Positions 8,446 to 17,615 of a stretch of 64,000 bases of DNA are shown piece after piece. The DNA comes from Sulfurimonas sp. HSL1-2 (GTDB lineage Bacteria > Campylobacterota > Campylobacteria > Campylobacterales > Sulfurimonadaceae). The translations under genes and the position numbers were made by a program. Positions within the stretch are counted from its first letter, which is position 1, and each line of letters begins with the position of its first letter. Location of the stretch: positions 1,981,573 to 2,045,572 of the forward strand of contig NZ_CP147914.1 of assembly GCF_039645565.1 (NCBI RefSeq). The letters are read 5' to 3'. Below the pieces are notes generated by a model. The model was not told where the DNA came from and did not search any database. It saw only the letters and a list, made by a program, of their open reading frames with translations.

Positions 8446-9885
8446 TCAGTTTTCGCGGTAATGGACCCCGACCGATTCTTCCCTGGCCAGTGCCGCGCGG
8501 ACGATCTCGTGCGCCGTCATCAGGCGCAACCGAAGCATCCGGCCGATCGGGGAAGCGAGCATGGCATCGATTTCGGCCAGTGCTTCCTGGAGCCCTTCTG
8601 TTGTCCGGACAATGGAAACGTGTTTCCACATTATACGGCGCAGCTGCTCCTTTTTCTCTTTGTCCCCCTCGACGAACAGGGGGTCGTCCCCCGTTTCAAA
8701 GTGCGTAGAGCAGCGGGTGCCGGGCTCATTCAGCAGCGCCGCGGTCGCACGTTTGGCGAAGACCAGTCCCTCCAGCAGCGAATTGCTCGCCAGCCGGTTG
8801 GCGCCGTGCACGCCCGTCGATGCCGCCTCGCCGATGGCGTAGAGACCTTTGACGCCCTCGACATGGCCGTCGAGGTCCGTCTTGATCCCGCCGATGGCGT
8901 AGTGAAACGCCGGGGAGATCGGCACCCGGTCTTTGGGGATGTCGAAACCCATATCCCGCAGGTTTGCGCTGATATTCGGGAAGCGCTTGTGGAAATAGGC
9001 CGGATCGAACTCCCGGAAGGAGAGGTATATCTGCTTTTTCGTTTTGCGGCGGTAGTCGAACAGCGCCCGGCTGACGATGTCCCGTGGTGCGAGTTCGCCC
9101 CGAGGGTCGTAGTCGAAGAGGAAACGGTACCCGTCTTCGTCCTCGACCTGCGCACCTTCACCCCGCAGGGCCTCGCTGAGCAGCTGTTTCTGCACCGATT
9201 GGTTGCCGAGGTAGACCGTCGGGTGGAACTGCATCATCTCCATGTTTTCGAGCGCGATCCCCTTTTCGGCGCAGATCCCCTGGATATCGCCGCTGATGCT
9301 GTAGGCGTTCGTATGAAAGCGGTAGAGCGATCCCACCCCGCCGCTGGCGAGGATCACCTGGTGCGCGAGGATCACCTTGCGTTCGCCCTTGTAGACGACT
9401 TCGACCCCGCAGATCTTCCCCTCTTCGATCAGGAAATCGATGACGGTGGCGTTGGCCAGCATGGGGTGAGGATTGTTCATCAGCAGGAAGTGGTGCAGGT
9501 GCCGCCCCGTCGCATCACCGCCCGCGTGCAGAATGCGGTCGGCGGAGTGCGCAGCCTCCTTGGTGTAGAGCAGACGGCCGTCCTCGGCGGTATCGAATTT
9601 GAAGCCGCGCGCCATCAGATCCCTGACGACTTCCTGCGACGTTTCGCTCAGTACGCGGACGGCTTCAACGTTACACATCCCCGCCCCGGCTTCGAGGGTG
9701 TCGTTGATGTGAATCGGGATATCGGCATCGTTGCGTGCCGTCGTTACCCCGCCCTGGGCGTAATAGGTATTGCATTCCCAGGGGCGGGTCTTGTTGATGA
9801 GGAGTACTTTTTTATCGGTGGGAATGTTCAGCGCGGCATAGAGTCCGGCGACCCCGGCACCGATGATCAGAATGTCATACTGCAT
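8446..9885 (-). CDS. nadB: L-aspartate oxidase
   Basis: 479 residues. Oxidises L-aspartate to iminoaspartate with FAD, the first step of de novo NAD synthesis. The N-terminal FAD site is ILIIGAGVAGLYAAL; further family marks are NTYYAQGGVTTA, HAGGDATGRHLHHFL, MEMMQFHPTVYLG and AIGEAASTGVHGANRLASNS. The ATG at 9885 is chosen because the FAD fold starts there and AAAGGTG is 6 nt upstream; a longer frame to 10029 exists but has no signal. The start overlaps the stop of the small lipoprotein gene (TGATG), so translation may be coupled. Confidence 0.96.
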   Translation of the reverse strand: MQYDILIIGAGVAGLYAALNIPTDKKVLLINKTRPWECNTYYAQGGVTTARNDADIPIHINDTLEAGAGMCNVEAVRVLSETSQEVVRDLMARGFKFDTAEDGRLLYTKEAAHSADRILHAGGDATGRHLHHFLLMNNPHPMLANATVIDFLIEEGKICGVEVVYKGERKVILAHQVILASGGVGSLYRFHTNAYSISGDIQGICAEKGIALENMEMMQFHPTVYLGNQSVQKQLLSEALRGEGAQVEDEDGYRFLFDYDPRGELAPRDIVSRALFDYRRKTKKQIYLSFREFDPAYFHKRFPNISANLRDMGFDIPKDRVPISPAFHYAIGGIKTDLDGHVEGVKGLYAIGEAASTGVHGANRLASNSLLEGLVFAKRATAALLNEPGTRCSTHFETGDDPLFVEGDKEKKEQLRRIMWKHVSIVRTTEGLQEALAEIDAMLASPIGRMLRLRLMTAHEIVRAALAREESVGVHYREN

Positions 9886-9992
9886 CAGCGCACCTTTTGC
9901 GGGGCTTCGTAGTAGGGGTCGCCCTTGTAGCCGCATCCAGTAAGGCTTAACAGGCAAACCGCTATAATCATCATATGAAAAATGCTTCGCAT
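9885..9992 (-). CDS. Very small lipoprotein (35 residues), LptM/YifL-like
   Basis: Reading leftward from ATG at 9992 the product starts MRSIFHMMIIAVCLLSLTGC and continues GYKGDPYYEAPQKVR. LTGC is a lipobox, and the mature CGYKGDPYYEAP matches the short 'CGxKGxLYxP' lipoprotein type to which E. coli LptM (YifL), a partner of the LptDE translocon, belongs. The alternative starts at 9974 and 9971 would leave no positive charge before the hydrophobic stretch. The stop overlaps the nadB start by one base (TGATG), so the two form an operon. The 5' end overlaps the divergent DUF721 gene by 18 bp. LptM-like function is inference; lptD is at 44-46 kb. Confidence 0.72.
   Translation of the reverse strand: MRSIFHMMIIAVCLLSLTGCGYKGDPYYEAPQKVR
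9963..9968 (+). promoter_or_regulatory. -10 box directly before the DUF721 gene
   Basis: TATAAT followed by only six bases (CATCAT) and then the ATG at 9975, so transcription would start at or next to the start codon. No Shine-Dalgarno sequence is present. The box lies inside the oppositely oriented small lipoprotein gene. Confidence 0.5.
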
Positions 9993-10439
9993 ATTCTCGC
10001 TTCGCTGCGGCAAAAGCCGTCGTTTTCAAAATTGGCGCGCTTTGAGTGCATCCGCCGCATCCAGGGGCTTTTTCCCCCGCATCTGCAGCGGCTGGTACGG
10101 TACGGCTATTTTCACAACAATATACTCTATTTTGTGCTCAGCCATCCGGGCGCCAAACAGGAGTTCGATAATATCATTGCCTCGATTAAAGCCCCTTTAA
10201 AACAGTACACCCCGCCGGAGTGCCGGGAGTGCCCCCCGGAGGACATCCGGGCCTTCGTCACCCACCGTATCCAGCCCGCAGGCGCTGAGGATACAGGGCT
10301 CCTGCGCCAGAGCGAGGCCCACTATACCGAACGCTCCGAGGGGGCATTCGCAAACGATACGCACCATCCCGAACTGCACCGCCTTATCGAACGGATCAGA
10401 GAACACGTCCATGCTCGAACAGATTCAGAACCTGCCTGA
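9975..10439 (+). CDS. DUF721 (DciA-like) protein
   Basis: 154 residues. The N-terminal 75 or so residues (KLARFECIRRIQGLFPPHLQ ... YFVLSHPGAKQEFDNII) fit the DUF721 domain; in other bacteria DUF721 is DciA, a loader of the replicative helicase. The C-terminal half is charged and poorly conserved. The start at ATG 9975 agrees with the usual N-terminal pattern of the family but has no ribosome-binding site, only a -10 box six bases upstream. It overlaps the following uvrC gene by 29 bp. The helicase-loader role is inference from the family. Confidence 0.75.
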   Translation: MKNASHILASLRQKPSFSKLARFECIRRIQGLFPPHLQRLVRYGYFHNNILYFVLSHPGAKQEFDNIIASIKAPLKQYTPPECRECPPEDIRAFVTHRIQPAGAEDTGLLRQSEAHYTERSEGAFANDTHHPELHRLIERIREHVHARTDSEPA

Positions 10440-12207
10440 CCGCCCCGGCGTCTACCACTACTACGACGCCGGCGGCCATCTGCTCTATGTCGGCAAGGCC
10501 AAGAGCCTGAAGAAACGGGTCAAAAGCTATTTCCGCTTCACCCCCATGCTCGCGCCCAACCCGACCCTCTCCCCCCGCATCCGGAAGATGCTCGGCGAAA
10601 CGGTCTCGCTGAACTATATCGTCGTCGAAAGCGAACACGACGCGCTGATCCTGGAAAACTCCCTGATCAAGCAACTCAAACCCAAATACAACATCCTGCT
10701 GCGTGACGACAAAACCTACCCCTACATCTACATCAACCGTGCGCTCCCCTTCCCCCGTTTCGAGATCACGCGCAAAGTCGTCACCGGCAGCCGGATCGAA
10801 TATTTCGGCCCCTACTCCGTCGGGGCGCGGGACATCCTCGACTCCCTCTACGACCTCGTACCGCTGGTCCAGAAGCAGAGCTGCCTCGCCGGGGGAAAGA
10901 CCTGCCTCTTCTACCAGATGAAGCAGTGTCTCGGCCCCTGCGAGGGGCTGGTGACGCCCGAAGCCTATGCCGAACTCATCGACGAGGCCAAAAGCCTTAT
11001 CGACTCGAAACGGAAACTGCTCACCCGCCTCGAGGCACGGATGGCCTTTTACGCCGAAGCGCTGCGCTTCGAAGAGGCGGCCAAACTGCGTGACCGCATC
11101 GACCGTATCGAACGCAGCGAACAGCTCTCCAAGATCGACCTGGCCAACGCGGCGGACTACGACATCTTCGCGGTGGCCCACAACGACCGATACGCCGCCA
11201 TCGTCCGGCTTTTCATGCGCCGCGGCAAGATCGTTTCCTCCGCCTTCGATACGATCCGTACGGGCGCCCTCTTTGACCCCGGCGAGCTGTATGAGCGTAC
11301 CCTGCTGGAGTTCTACGTCCACGACCAGCCTCCCATCGTCGCCCCCATTCTCGTCGCGGACGATTTCGAAACCCGCGACTGGGTCGCGTCGGCGCTCTCG
11401 AAACACCTCGGGCGGAAGGTGGAGATCCACGCCCCCCAGCGCGGCGAAAAGCGCAAGGTCATCGATACGGCACGGCTGAACGCCGAAGAGCTGCTTAAGA
11501 AGCAGCGGCATACGGGGGCCGAAGCGACGGCCGAAGCCGTGCAGGCGCTTTACGGACTCACCAGTTTCCCCGAACGCGTCGAGGTCTTTGACAACTCCCA
11601 CCTCGCCGGCGTCGCCCCCGTCGGTGCGATGATCGTGGCCGAAAAGGGAACGTTCCTCAAAAAAGCCTACCGCCACTACAACCTCAATGCCCGGGACGAG
11701 TACGCCCAGATGCGCGAAATGCTGACACGTCGCATCGAGAGTTTCGGGTCAAACCCGCCGCCGGACCTCTGGATCATCGACGGGGGCAGGACCCTCCTGC
11801 TGCTGGCAACGGACCTCCTCGCCTCGGCCGGGGTCAACCTCGACGTCATTGCCGTCAGCAAGGAAAAAATCGACGCCAAGGCACACCGTGCAAAGGGCAA
11901 GGCAGCCGACCTCGTTCATACCTCAGAAGAGACGCTGAGGCTGCCAACCTCCGACCCCCGTCTGCACTGGGTGCAGCGGCTGCGGGACGAGGCCCACCGC
12001 TTTGCTATCACCTTTCACAAAAAGCAACGGGAAAAAGAAGCAAAAAGCTCCAATCTGCTGCAGCTCAAGGGGATTTCAGAAGCCAAAATCAAAAAACTTC
12101 TCAACCACTACGGCACCTTTGAAGCCGTTTATGCTGCACCGGAGGAGGAACTCGCCGCACTCCTCAACATTGCCGATGCAAAAATAATCAAAAATAGTTA
12201 TCGATAA
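10411..12207 (+). CDS. uvrC: Excinuclease ABC subunit C
   Basis: 598 residues. With UvrA/UvrB it makes the two incisions of nucleotide excision repair. The GIY-YIG nuclease starts at once (PGVYHYYDAGGHLLYVGKAK); a UVR motif that binds UvrB lies near residue 205 (AEALRFEEAAKLRDRIDRIE); the RNase H-like nuclease shows VEVFDNSHLAGVAPVGAMIV and LWIIDGGRTLLL; a C-terminal helix-hairpin-helix contains LKGISEAKIKKLLNHYGTFE. The gene begins inside the end of the DUF721 gene, so both are probably on one transcript. Confidence 0.97.
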   Translation: MLEQIQNLPDRPGVYHYYDAGGHLLYVGKAKSLKKRVKSYFRFTPMLAPNPTLSPRIRKMLGETVSLNYIVVESEHDALILENSLIKQLKPKYNILLRDDKTYPYIYINRALPFPRFEITRKVVTGSRIEYFGPYSVGARDILDSLYDLVPLVQKQSCLAGGKTCLFYQMKQCLGPCEGLVTPEAYAELIDEAKSLIDSKRKLLTRLEARMAFYAEALRFEEAAKLRDRIDRIERSEQLSKIDLANAADYDIFAVAHNDRYAAIVRLFMRRGKIVSSAFDTIRTGALFDPGELYERTLLEFYVHDQPPIVAPILVADDFETRDWVASALSKHLGRKVEIHAPQRGEKRKVIDTARLNAEELLKKQRHTGAEATAEAVQALYGLTSFPERVEVFDNSHLAGVAPVGAMIVAEKGTFLKKAYRHYNLNARDEYAQMREMLTRRIESFGSNPPPDLWIIDGGRTLLLLATDLLASAGVNLDVIAVSKEKIDAKAHRAKGKAADLVHTSEETLRLPTSDPRLHWVQRLRDEAHRFAITFHKKQREKEAKSSNLLQLKGISEAKIKKLLNHYGTFEAVYAAPEEELAALLNIADAKIIKNSYR

Positions 12208-12267
12208 GTTGCATTTTGCGGTTAATATGCTATATTTATCCAGACACAAATTAAAACAAGGCCGACT

Positions 12268-12687
12268 ATGCAGGTAGTAGAACCGATAGATGAAGAGTTT
12301 AAATTCGAAGGCCGTGCGATCGTCAGTGAAACCGATCTGAATGGGATCATTACCTTTGCGAACCGGAAGTTCTGTGAAATTTCCGGTTACACCAAAGAGG
12401 AGCTGATCGGACAGCCGCACAATATCATCCGTCACCCGGATATGCCGAAAAAAGCATTTGAAACCATGTGGAATACGATCAAACAGGGGAATGTTTGGAG
12501 CGGTCTCGTCAAAAACCTGCGCAAAGACGGACGCTACTACTGGGTCGAAACGACCATCACCCCGATCCAGGACGAGACCGGGGCGATCACCAAATATGCC
12601 GCAGCGCGCAAAGGGGCCAGCGAAACGGCCATCGAAGAGGCCGAGGCGCTGTACGAGCGCCTGCGCAGCGAAGAAGCAGAATCATAA
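12268..12687 (+). CDS. PAS domain protein of the Aer/CetB type
   Basis: 139 residues consisting of one PAS domain: VSETDLNGIITFANRKFCEI, GQPHNIIRHPDMPKKAFETM, then the W-rich NVWSGLVKNLRKDGRYYWVE. This pattern is that of redox-sensing PAS domains in Aer and Campylobacter CetB, which bind FAD and steer energy taxis. There is no kinase, methyl-accepting or membrane part, so it must signal through a partner, and the next three genes are the obvious candidates. AAGG lies 7 nt upstream of the ATG, and an AT-rich stretch with TATATT near 12231 could hold the promoter. Flavin binding is inference. Confidence 0.85.
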   Translation: MQVVEPIDEEFKFEGRAIVSETDLNGIITFANRKFCEISGYTKEELIGQPHNIIRHPDMPKKAFETMWNTIKQGNVWSGLVKNLRKDGRYYWVETTITPIQDETGAITKYAAARKGASETAIEEAEALYERLRSEEAES

Positions 12688-12702
12688 CGTGAAGGAGGCA
12701 TT

Positions 12703-14457
12703 GTGCTAATCTACAACCACAACAAAAAACTGGTGGGCATCGACGACGAAACGCTGCATCATCTTGGATACAAAACCCTGTCCGAATTCCTGGCGGAACA
12801 TAACGACGTCGCCGAAATGTTCGTCAAAAAACCGGGGTATATCCACAACTTCCAGAACTTCCCCTGGATCGATTTCGTCCTCCATGCCGATGCCGAAGAC
12901 ACCCGTGCCATCATCCAGAACGACAAAGTCCAGTTCTCCTGTTCGCTGAGCCTTTCGCCGATTTTCATGACGGATGCCCCCGACAACGAGGGGTACGTCG
13001 TACAGCTCAAGCAGATCAAGACCCTCAGCGGAACGATCGAACCGTTTGAACGTCCGGCAAGCACCGCGCCTTCCGCACTGCCGGACATCCCGTTCGAGAC
13101 TCCGAAAGCGGAAACACCGGCCGCACCTGGCGCACCCGCCGAGGAGGAGTTCGAGTTCAAAGAGCTGCCGGCCATCGACCTGCCCGACCTCAACCTTGAC
13201 GGTTCATTGAGCGGCCTCGAAGATATCGAACCCGAAAGCTTCGGGCCGGATATCGAACCGGAACCGTTCACCTTCGAAGAGGATTTCGAGCTGCCCGAAA
13301 GTTTTGAACCGGAAACCGCCCCGGCAAAAACCGAACGCCCGATGCTCGGCGACTATATCAACCAGGAAGAGCAGGCCTACCTGGACAACCTTCAGACGGA
13401 CAGTGATTATCTTTTCGATCCTCATGTAGCGGCTGACGAACTCGGTCTGCCCGTCGAACTGATCGAAGAGTTCATCGGCGACTTCATCCAGCAGGCGCAT
13501 GAGTTCAAAGCGGGCCTTTTCAATGCCAACCATGAAGAGGATTTCGACGAAGTCCACCTTCTCTCGCACAAACTCAAAGGGGTCGCCGCCAACCTCCGTA
13601 TCGAAGACGCCTTCGAAGTCCTGAGCATCGTCAACACGTCGCGCGACCAGGTCGAGATCGAGGCCAACCTGAAGCAGTTCTACCTGATCATTGCCAAGAT
13701 GGAGGGCAAACCGCTTCCGGAAATGATGGCCGCCACCCCGCCGGAAAGCGAACCGGTCGAACCGGAAGCCGCCGCACCTGCGCTCTCCCTGCCGGCGGAA
13801 GAGGAGGAAGACGACCTCTATGACTTCGGCGACCTGCTGGGCACATCCGCACCCGAGGAGCTCCCTGCTGCGAAGGAAGAACCTGCAGCGCCGACCGTCG
13901 AAGAGGAACCAGCTTCGCTGGAACTGGGCAGCCTGATGGACGACGAGATCGAACTGCCGCCGATCAAGGACGAAAACGCCCCGGCGATTGAAGAGGAGCC
14001 CCGCGAACCCGTCGAGGATGTCGAGCCCTTCACTCTCGATGTCATCCCCGAAACGGAACAGCACCTGATCGACGATGCAGAAGAGCATGAACACTATAAG
14101 CAGGTCAGCGGTGACAGCGCAAAAGACACTGCACTGATGTCCGGCTCCGAAGAGAGCGAGCTCCATTACGACCTCCCGCGGGCTGCCGCCGAGATCGGGC
14201 TTAGCGAATCGTTCGTCAAGAGCCTTGTGGAAGATTTCATCGATGACGCCAAAAAGAAAAAAGGCGAGATCCTGCAGGCCATCGATGACGGCGATCTGAA
14301 AAAAGTGCGCGCCGCGGCCTTTGAATTCAAAGGTCTTTCGGATAACCTTCGTATCGAAGACGTCTCCCGAAGCCTGACCAAGCTGCTGCGTCACGAGCAG
14401 CTTCCGGCACTGAAGCGGGAAGCGGAACACTTTTATTCACTTTTGAATCAACTCTAA
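12703..14457 (+). CDS. Histidine phosphotransfer protein with one intact and one degenerate Hpt domain
   Basis: 584 residues. The first 110 or so form a PAS-like fold without recognised cofactor residues; acidic Pro/Glu-rich linkers follow. The first Hpt domain (about 240-345) contains LSHKLKGVAANLRIED with the phospho-accepting His at residue 289. A second, clearly related domain at the C-terminus (about 485-584) has AAFEFKGLSDNLRIED, so the His is replaced by Phe540 and it cannot be phosphorylated there. The start is GTG at 12703 with AAGGAGG 5 nt upstream. It lies 15 bp after the PAS gene and 12 bp before the kinase gene, hence it is probably the relay between the hybrid kinase and the receiver. 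Confidence 0.82.
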   Translation: MLIYNHNKKLVGIDDETLHHLGYKTLSEFLAEHNDVAEMFVKKPGYIHNFQNFPWIDFVLHADAEDTRAIIQNDKVQFSCSLSLSPIFMTDAPDNEGYVVQLKQIKTLSGTIEPFERPASTAPSALPDIPFETPKAETPAAPGAPAEEEFEFKELPAIDLPDLNLDGSLSGLEDIEPESFGPDIEPEPFTFEEDFELPESFEPETAPAKTERPMLGDYINQEEQAYLDNLQTDSDYLFDPHVAADELGLPVELIEEFIGDFIQQAHEFKAGLFNANHEEDFDEVHLLSHKLKGVAANLRIEDAFEVLSIVNTSRDQVEIEANLKQFYLIIAKMEGKPLPEMMAATPPESEPVEPEAAAPALSLPAEEEEDDLYDFGDLLGTSAPEELPAAKEEPAAPTVEEEPASLELGSLMDDEIELPPIKDENAPAIEEEPREPVEDVEPFTLDVIPETEQHLIDDAEEHEHYKQVSGDSAKDTALMSGSEESELHYDLPRAAAEIGLSESFVKSLVEDFIDDAKKKKGEILQAIDDGDLKKVRAAAFEFKGLSDNLRIEDVSRSLTKLLRHEQLPALKREAEHFYSLLNQL

Positions 14458-14469
14458 AAAGGAAGCTAT

Positions 14470-17400
14470 ATGAATTTGGGACTTAAAAGCCAGCTGCGTC
14501 TGATCAGCCTTTTGCCGATCCTCCTCCTGCTGAGCCTGGCCAGTTTCTACGTTTATACCTCGTTCAAGGACTACCAGTCTGCGGAAGTCCTGCAGACGAA
14601 GTTGGCCGAGAATAAATACCTCAACGGATTGTTCACCAACATTTCCCGCGAACGCGGGATGACGGTTATGTACATGGGTAACCACTCCGAAGCGACCAAA
14701 AAATCGCTGCTCTCCCAGCGCGACATCGTCGACCAGTCGCTGGCGCAGCTTAGCAGCACTCTGAACGCCCAGGACGCTACAACGCTCAAAAACACGGCCA
14801 ACACCATCGAAGAGGTCCGCAACGCCGTCGATACCGGCAGTGCGGAATTTGAAGCCGTCTATGCTGAGGCGTACGGGGTACTGCTGAATAACATCCTCGA
14901 GATTCTCGGTCACATTACCCAGATCTCCGATGACAAGGCGCTCTCTTCCAGTGCTTCCGCCTACTTCAACCTCCTCCAGGCCGAGTTCTATACCGCTTCC
15001 GAACGCGACTTCATCTCTTTCATTCTCGCCCGCTCCACAGCGCTGGAGACCGAAGAGGTCAACCGCTGGCTCTCGCTGATCGGCCGGGCTGACGCCATCA
15101 GCTACGATACCGCCCTCGATGCCGATCTCAAGGCCGCTATGGATGCCCTGTTCAAAGGGGAAGACAATACCGAGCTGTTCGAGGACATTACCGCCGAACG
15201 CGCCGAAATCATCCAGGCGATCAACGACGGGCTCTACTCCACGCAGTCCGGTGTCTGGTTTGCGATGCTCTCGGAAAAGACCAACCTGCTCTCCGAAGCC
15301 GAAAACGTCCTGATCACAGCCATGGACAAACGGGCGGCCATCGTCCAGACCCAGGCGCTCGAAATCCTTACGGCCGCCGTCGTCATCTGGGCGATCGCGA
15401 TCATCATTGCACTGCTGGGCTACTTCCTCGCCAACGATATCGCCCGCAACATCAAGGACCTCGAATCGGTCCTCAAACGGGCGGCAGAAGGTATCGAGAC
15501 CGAAAGCTCCGATATCAACCTTGAAACGGCAAAGGGTACGGCACAGGCCTACGCCCTGCTTGAAAGCGTCATCGAACAGACCCGTATGGATAAGGTCTCC
15601 GCACAGGAGGCTAGCGAAGCGAAATCAATGTTCCTGGCGAATATGTCGCATGAGATCCGTACGCCGCTCAACGGGATCGTCGGCTTTACCGAGCTCCTCA
15701 AAGATACCGACCTTCAGGAAGAACAGCGCGAATTCATCGACATTATCGAGAAGAGTTCCGAGAACCTGCTGGAAATTATCAACAACATCCTCGACCTCTC
15801 CAAGATCGAAAGCAACAAGCTCGAGATCGAAGAGATCGCCTTCAACCCGCTCGAAGAGTTCGAAAGCGCCGTCGAAGTCTATGCCGTCCGCGCTTCCGAA
15901 AAACACATCGACCTCGGCTGTTTCATCGACCCGAGCCTGGAACGCCCGCTCAAAGGGGACCCGACCAAGATCAAAGAGGTTCTTATCAACCTTCTCTCCA
16001 ACGCCGTCAAGTTCACCAACAGCGGCGGGGCGATCAACGTCAACGTCCGCCGCGAAGCGTGCGATACGCCGAACCGTGCCCGTGTCCGCTTTGAAGTCAA
16101 AGACAGCGGAATCGGCGTTACCGCCGAGCAGAAAGCCCGCATCTTCGAAGCCTTCGGCCAGGCGGACACCTCCATTACGCGTAAATACGGCGGTACCGGC
16201 CTTGGTCTGACAATCTCCAGCAGCTTTATCGAACTGATGGGCGGCAAGCTCGACCTCGAGAGCGAACCGGGACACGGCACGACCTTCTTCTTCGTCCTCG
16301 AACTCGAAGAGATCGAAACCCTCAACGAGTCGCTCCGTCACAGCTTCACCAACATCAACGCGCTCATCATGAACGATGAGACGCGCCAGAAAGCACAGAC
16401 GGAATACCTGCTCGAGTACCTCAGCTACTACGGGGTCAAGCATACCACCTTCAACGACCTGCGCGAACTGCAAGCGCTCCAGGAAAAGGGGAGCTACGAC
16501 ATCCTGATCGCCGATTTCGACTACTGCGACGAAGAGGTTCTGCAAAAAGTCAGCGCAACGCCGGAAGCAACGGTCCTCGTGACGAAGTCCTACTACATGA
16601 AGAAGATCGAGAGCATGGAGCTCGACCTCTTCAAGGTCCTGTACGAACCGCTCAACGCCACCAAGCTGCAGAACGTGCTCGAGTCCTTCGATGCCGAAGA
16701 TTACGTCGTCAAAAAAGCGCAGAAGAAGCGTAAAAAAGTCAGCGCCGACAGCCGCTTCAACGCCAAAGTCCTTGTCGCGGAAGACAATATCATCAACCAG
16801 AAACTGATCCGCCGTACCCTCGAGGAGCTCGGTCTGGAGATCACCATCGCGAACAACGGCCTCGAGGCCTTTGAAAAACGCAAAAACGGCGACTTCGACC
16901 TGATCTTCATGGACATCCAGATGCCGGTACTCGACGGAATGGAAGCGACCATGGAGATCCTCGACTACGAAGAGGATGAGAACCAGCCGCACGTACCGAT
17001 CATCGCCCTGACGGCCAATGCGCTCAAAGGGGACCGCGAACGCTTTATGGATGTCGGTATGGACGAATATACGACCAAACCGCTGGTGCGTACCGAGATT
17101 CTCAACCTTCTCAGCCAGTTCATCGGTGACAAGATCGTCGATGCACGGAGCGCGGCGTCAGCCGAAGCAGAGACTGTGGAAGAAACAGCAACTGTCGAAA
17201 CGGCAGTCGTAGAGGAATCGGCGACTGAAGCTGTACCGGAGATCACCTATAACGCCGACATCCTGCTGGTGAAAAAAGGGGTGCTGGAGAACAAACTCTT
17301 CGGTCAGCTTCTCTCCGATCTCGGCTTCAGCTATGACAGTGTCAGCGGCAGCCGCAACATGATCGAGGCCCTCGAGGACAAAGCCTACAAACTCGTGCTG

Positions 17401-17598
17401 TTCGACCAGGAGATCGAAGGACTGGATCTGGAAATGCTGCAGACCACCCTGGGGAACAAAGCGCACAAAACCGCGACCGTCATGATGGTCGATCCGGGTG
17501 TCGAACCCGACGAGGCGACCCGCAAGCACGTCAACGACGTCATCAAAAATGTCATCAACAAAGACCTGCTGCGTCTGATCTTTGAAAAATACGTATAA
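14470..17598 (+). CDS. Hybrid sensor histidine kinase with NIT sensor and three receiver-like domains
   Basis: 1042 residues. A membrane helix (about 10-30) is followed by a periplasmic NIT-type sensor with the family mark [15 protein letters not shown], a second helix (about 295-320) and the kinase: HisKA with [11 protein letters not shown] (His394), then the ATP-binding domain with [21 protein letters not shown] and [11 protein letters not shown]. After it come a degenerate receiver (about 625-735), an intact receiver (about 765-885; [17 protein letters not shown] with Asp815, ALTAN), and a C-terminal receiver-like domain (about 928-1042) in which the acidic pocket reads ILLVKKG although FDQEI keeps an Asp. 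NIT domains in other proteins sense nitrate or nitrite; the ligand here is unknown. Confidence 0.9.
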   Translation: MNLGLKSQLRLISLLPILLLLSLASFYVYTSFKDYQSAEVLQTKLAENKYLNGLFTNISRERGMTVMYMGNHSEATKKSLLSQRDIVDQSLAQLSSTLNAQDATTLKNTANTIEEVRNAVDTGSAEFEAVYAEAYGVLLNNILEILGHITQISDDKALSSSASAYFNLLQAEFYTASERDFISFILARSTALETEEVNRWLSLIGRADAISYDTALDADLKAAMDALFKGEDNTELFEDITAERAEIIQAINDGLYSTQSGVWFAMLSEKTNLLSEAENVLITAMDKRAAIVQTQALEILTAAVVIWAIAIIIALLGYFLANDIARNIKDLESVLKRAAEGIETESSDINLETAKGTAQAYALLESVIEQTRMDKVSAQEASEAKSMFLANMSHEIRTPLNGIVGFTELLKDTDLQEEQREFIDIIEKSSENLLEIINNILDLSKIESNKLEIEEIAFNPLEEFESAVEVYAVRASEKHIDLGCFIDPSLERPLKGDPTKIKEVLINLLSNAVKFTNSGGAINVNVRREACDTPNRARVRFEVKDSGIGVTAEQKARIFEAFGQADTSITRKYGGTGLGLTISSSFIELMGGKLDLESEPGHGTTFFFVLELEEIETLNESLRHSFTNINALIMNDETRQKAQTEYLLEYLSYYGVKHTTFNDLRELQALQEKGSYDILIADFDYCDEEVLQKVSATPEATVLVTKSYYMKKIESMELDLFKVLYEPLNATKLQNVLESFDAEDYVVKKAQKKRKKVSADSRFNAKVLVAEDNIINQKLIRRTLEELGLEITIANNGLEAFEKRKNGDFDLIFMDIQMPVLDGMEATMEILDYEEDENQPHVPIIALTANALKGDRERFMDVGMDEYTTKPLVRTEILNLLSQFIGDKIVDARSAASAEAETVEETATVETAVVEESATEAVPEITYNADILLVKKGVLENKLFGQLLSDLGFSYDSVSGSRNMIEALEDKAYKLVLFDQEIEGLDLEMLQTTLGNKAHKTATVMMVDPGVEPDEATRKHVNDVIKNVINKDLLRLIFEKYV

Positions 17599-17615
17599 AC
17601 TCTAAAGGAAACTGA

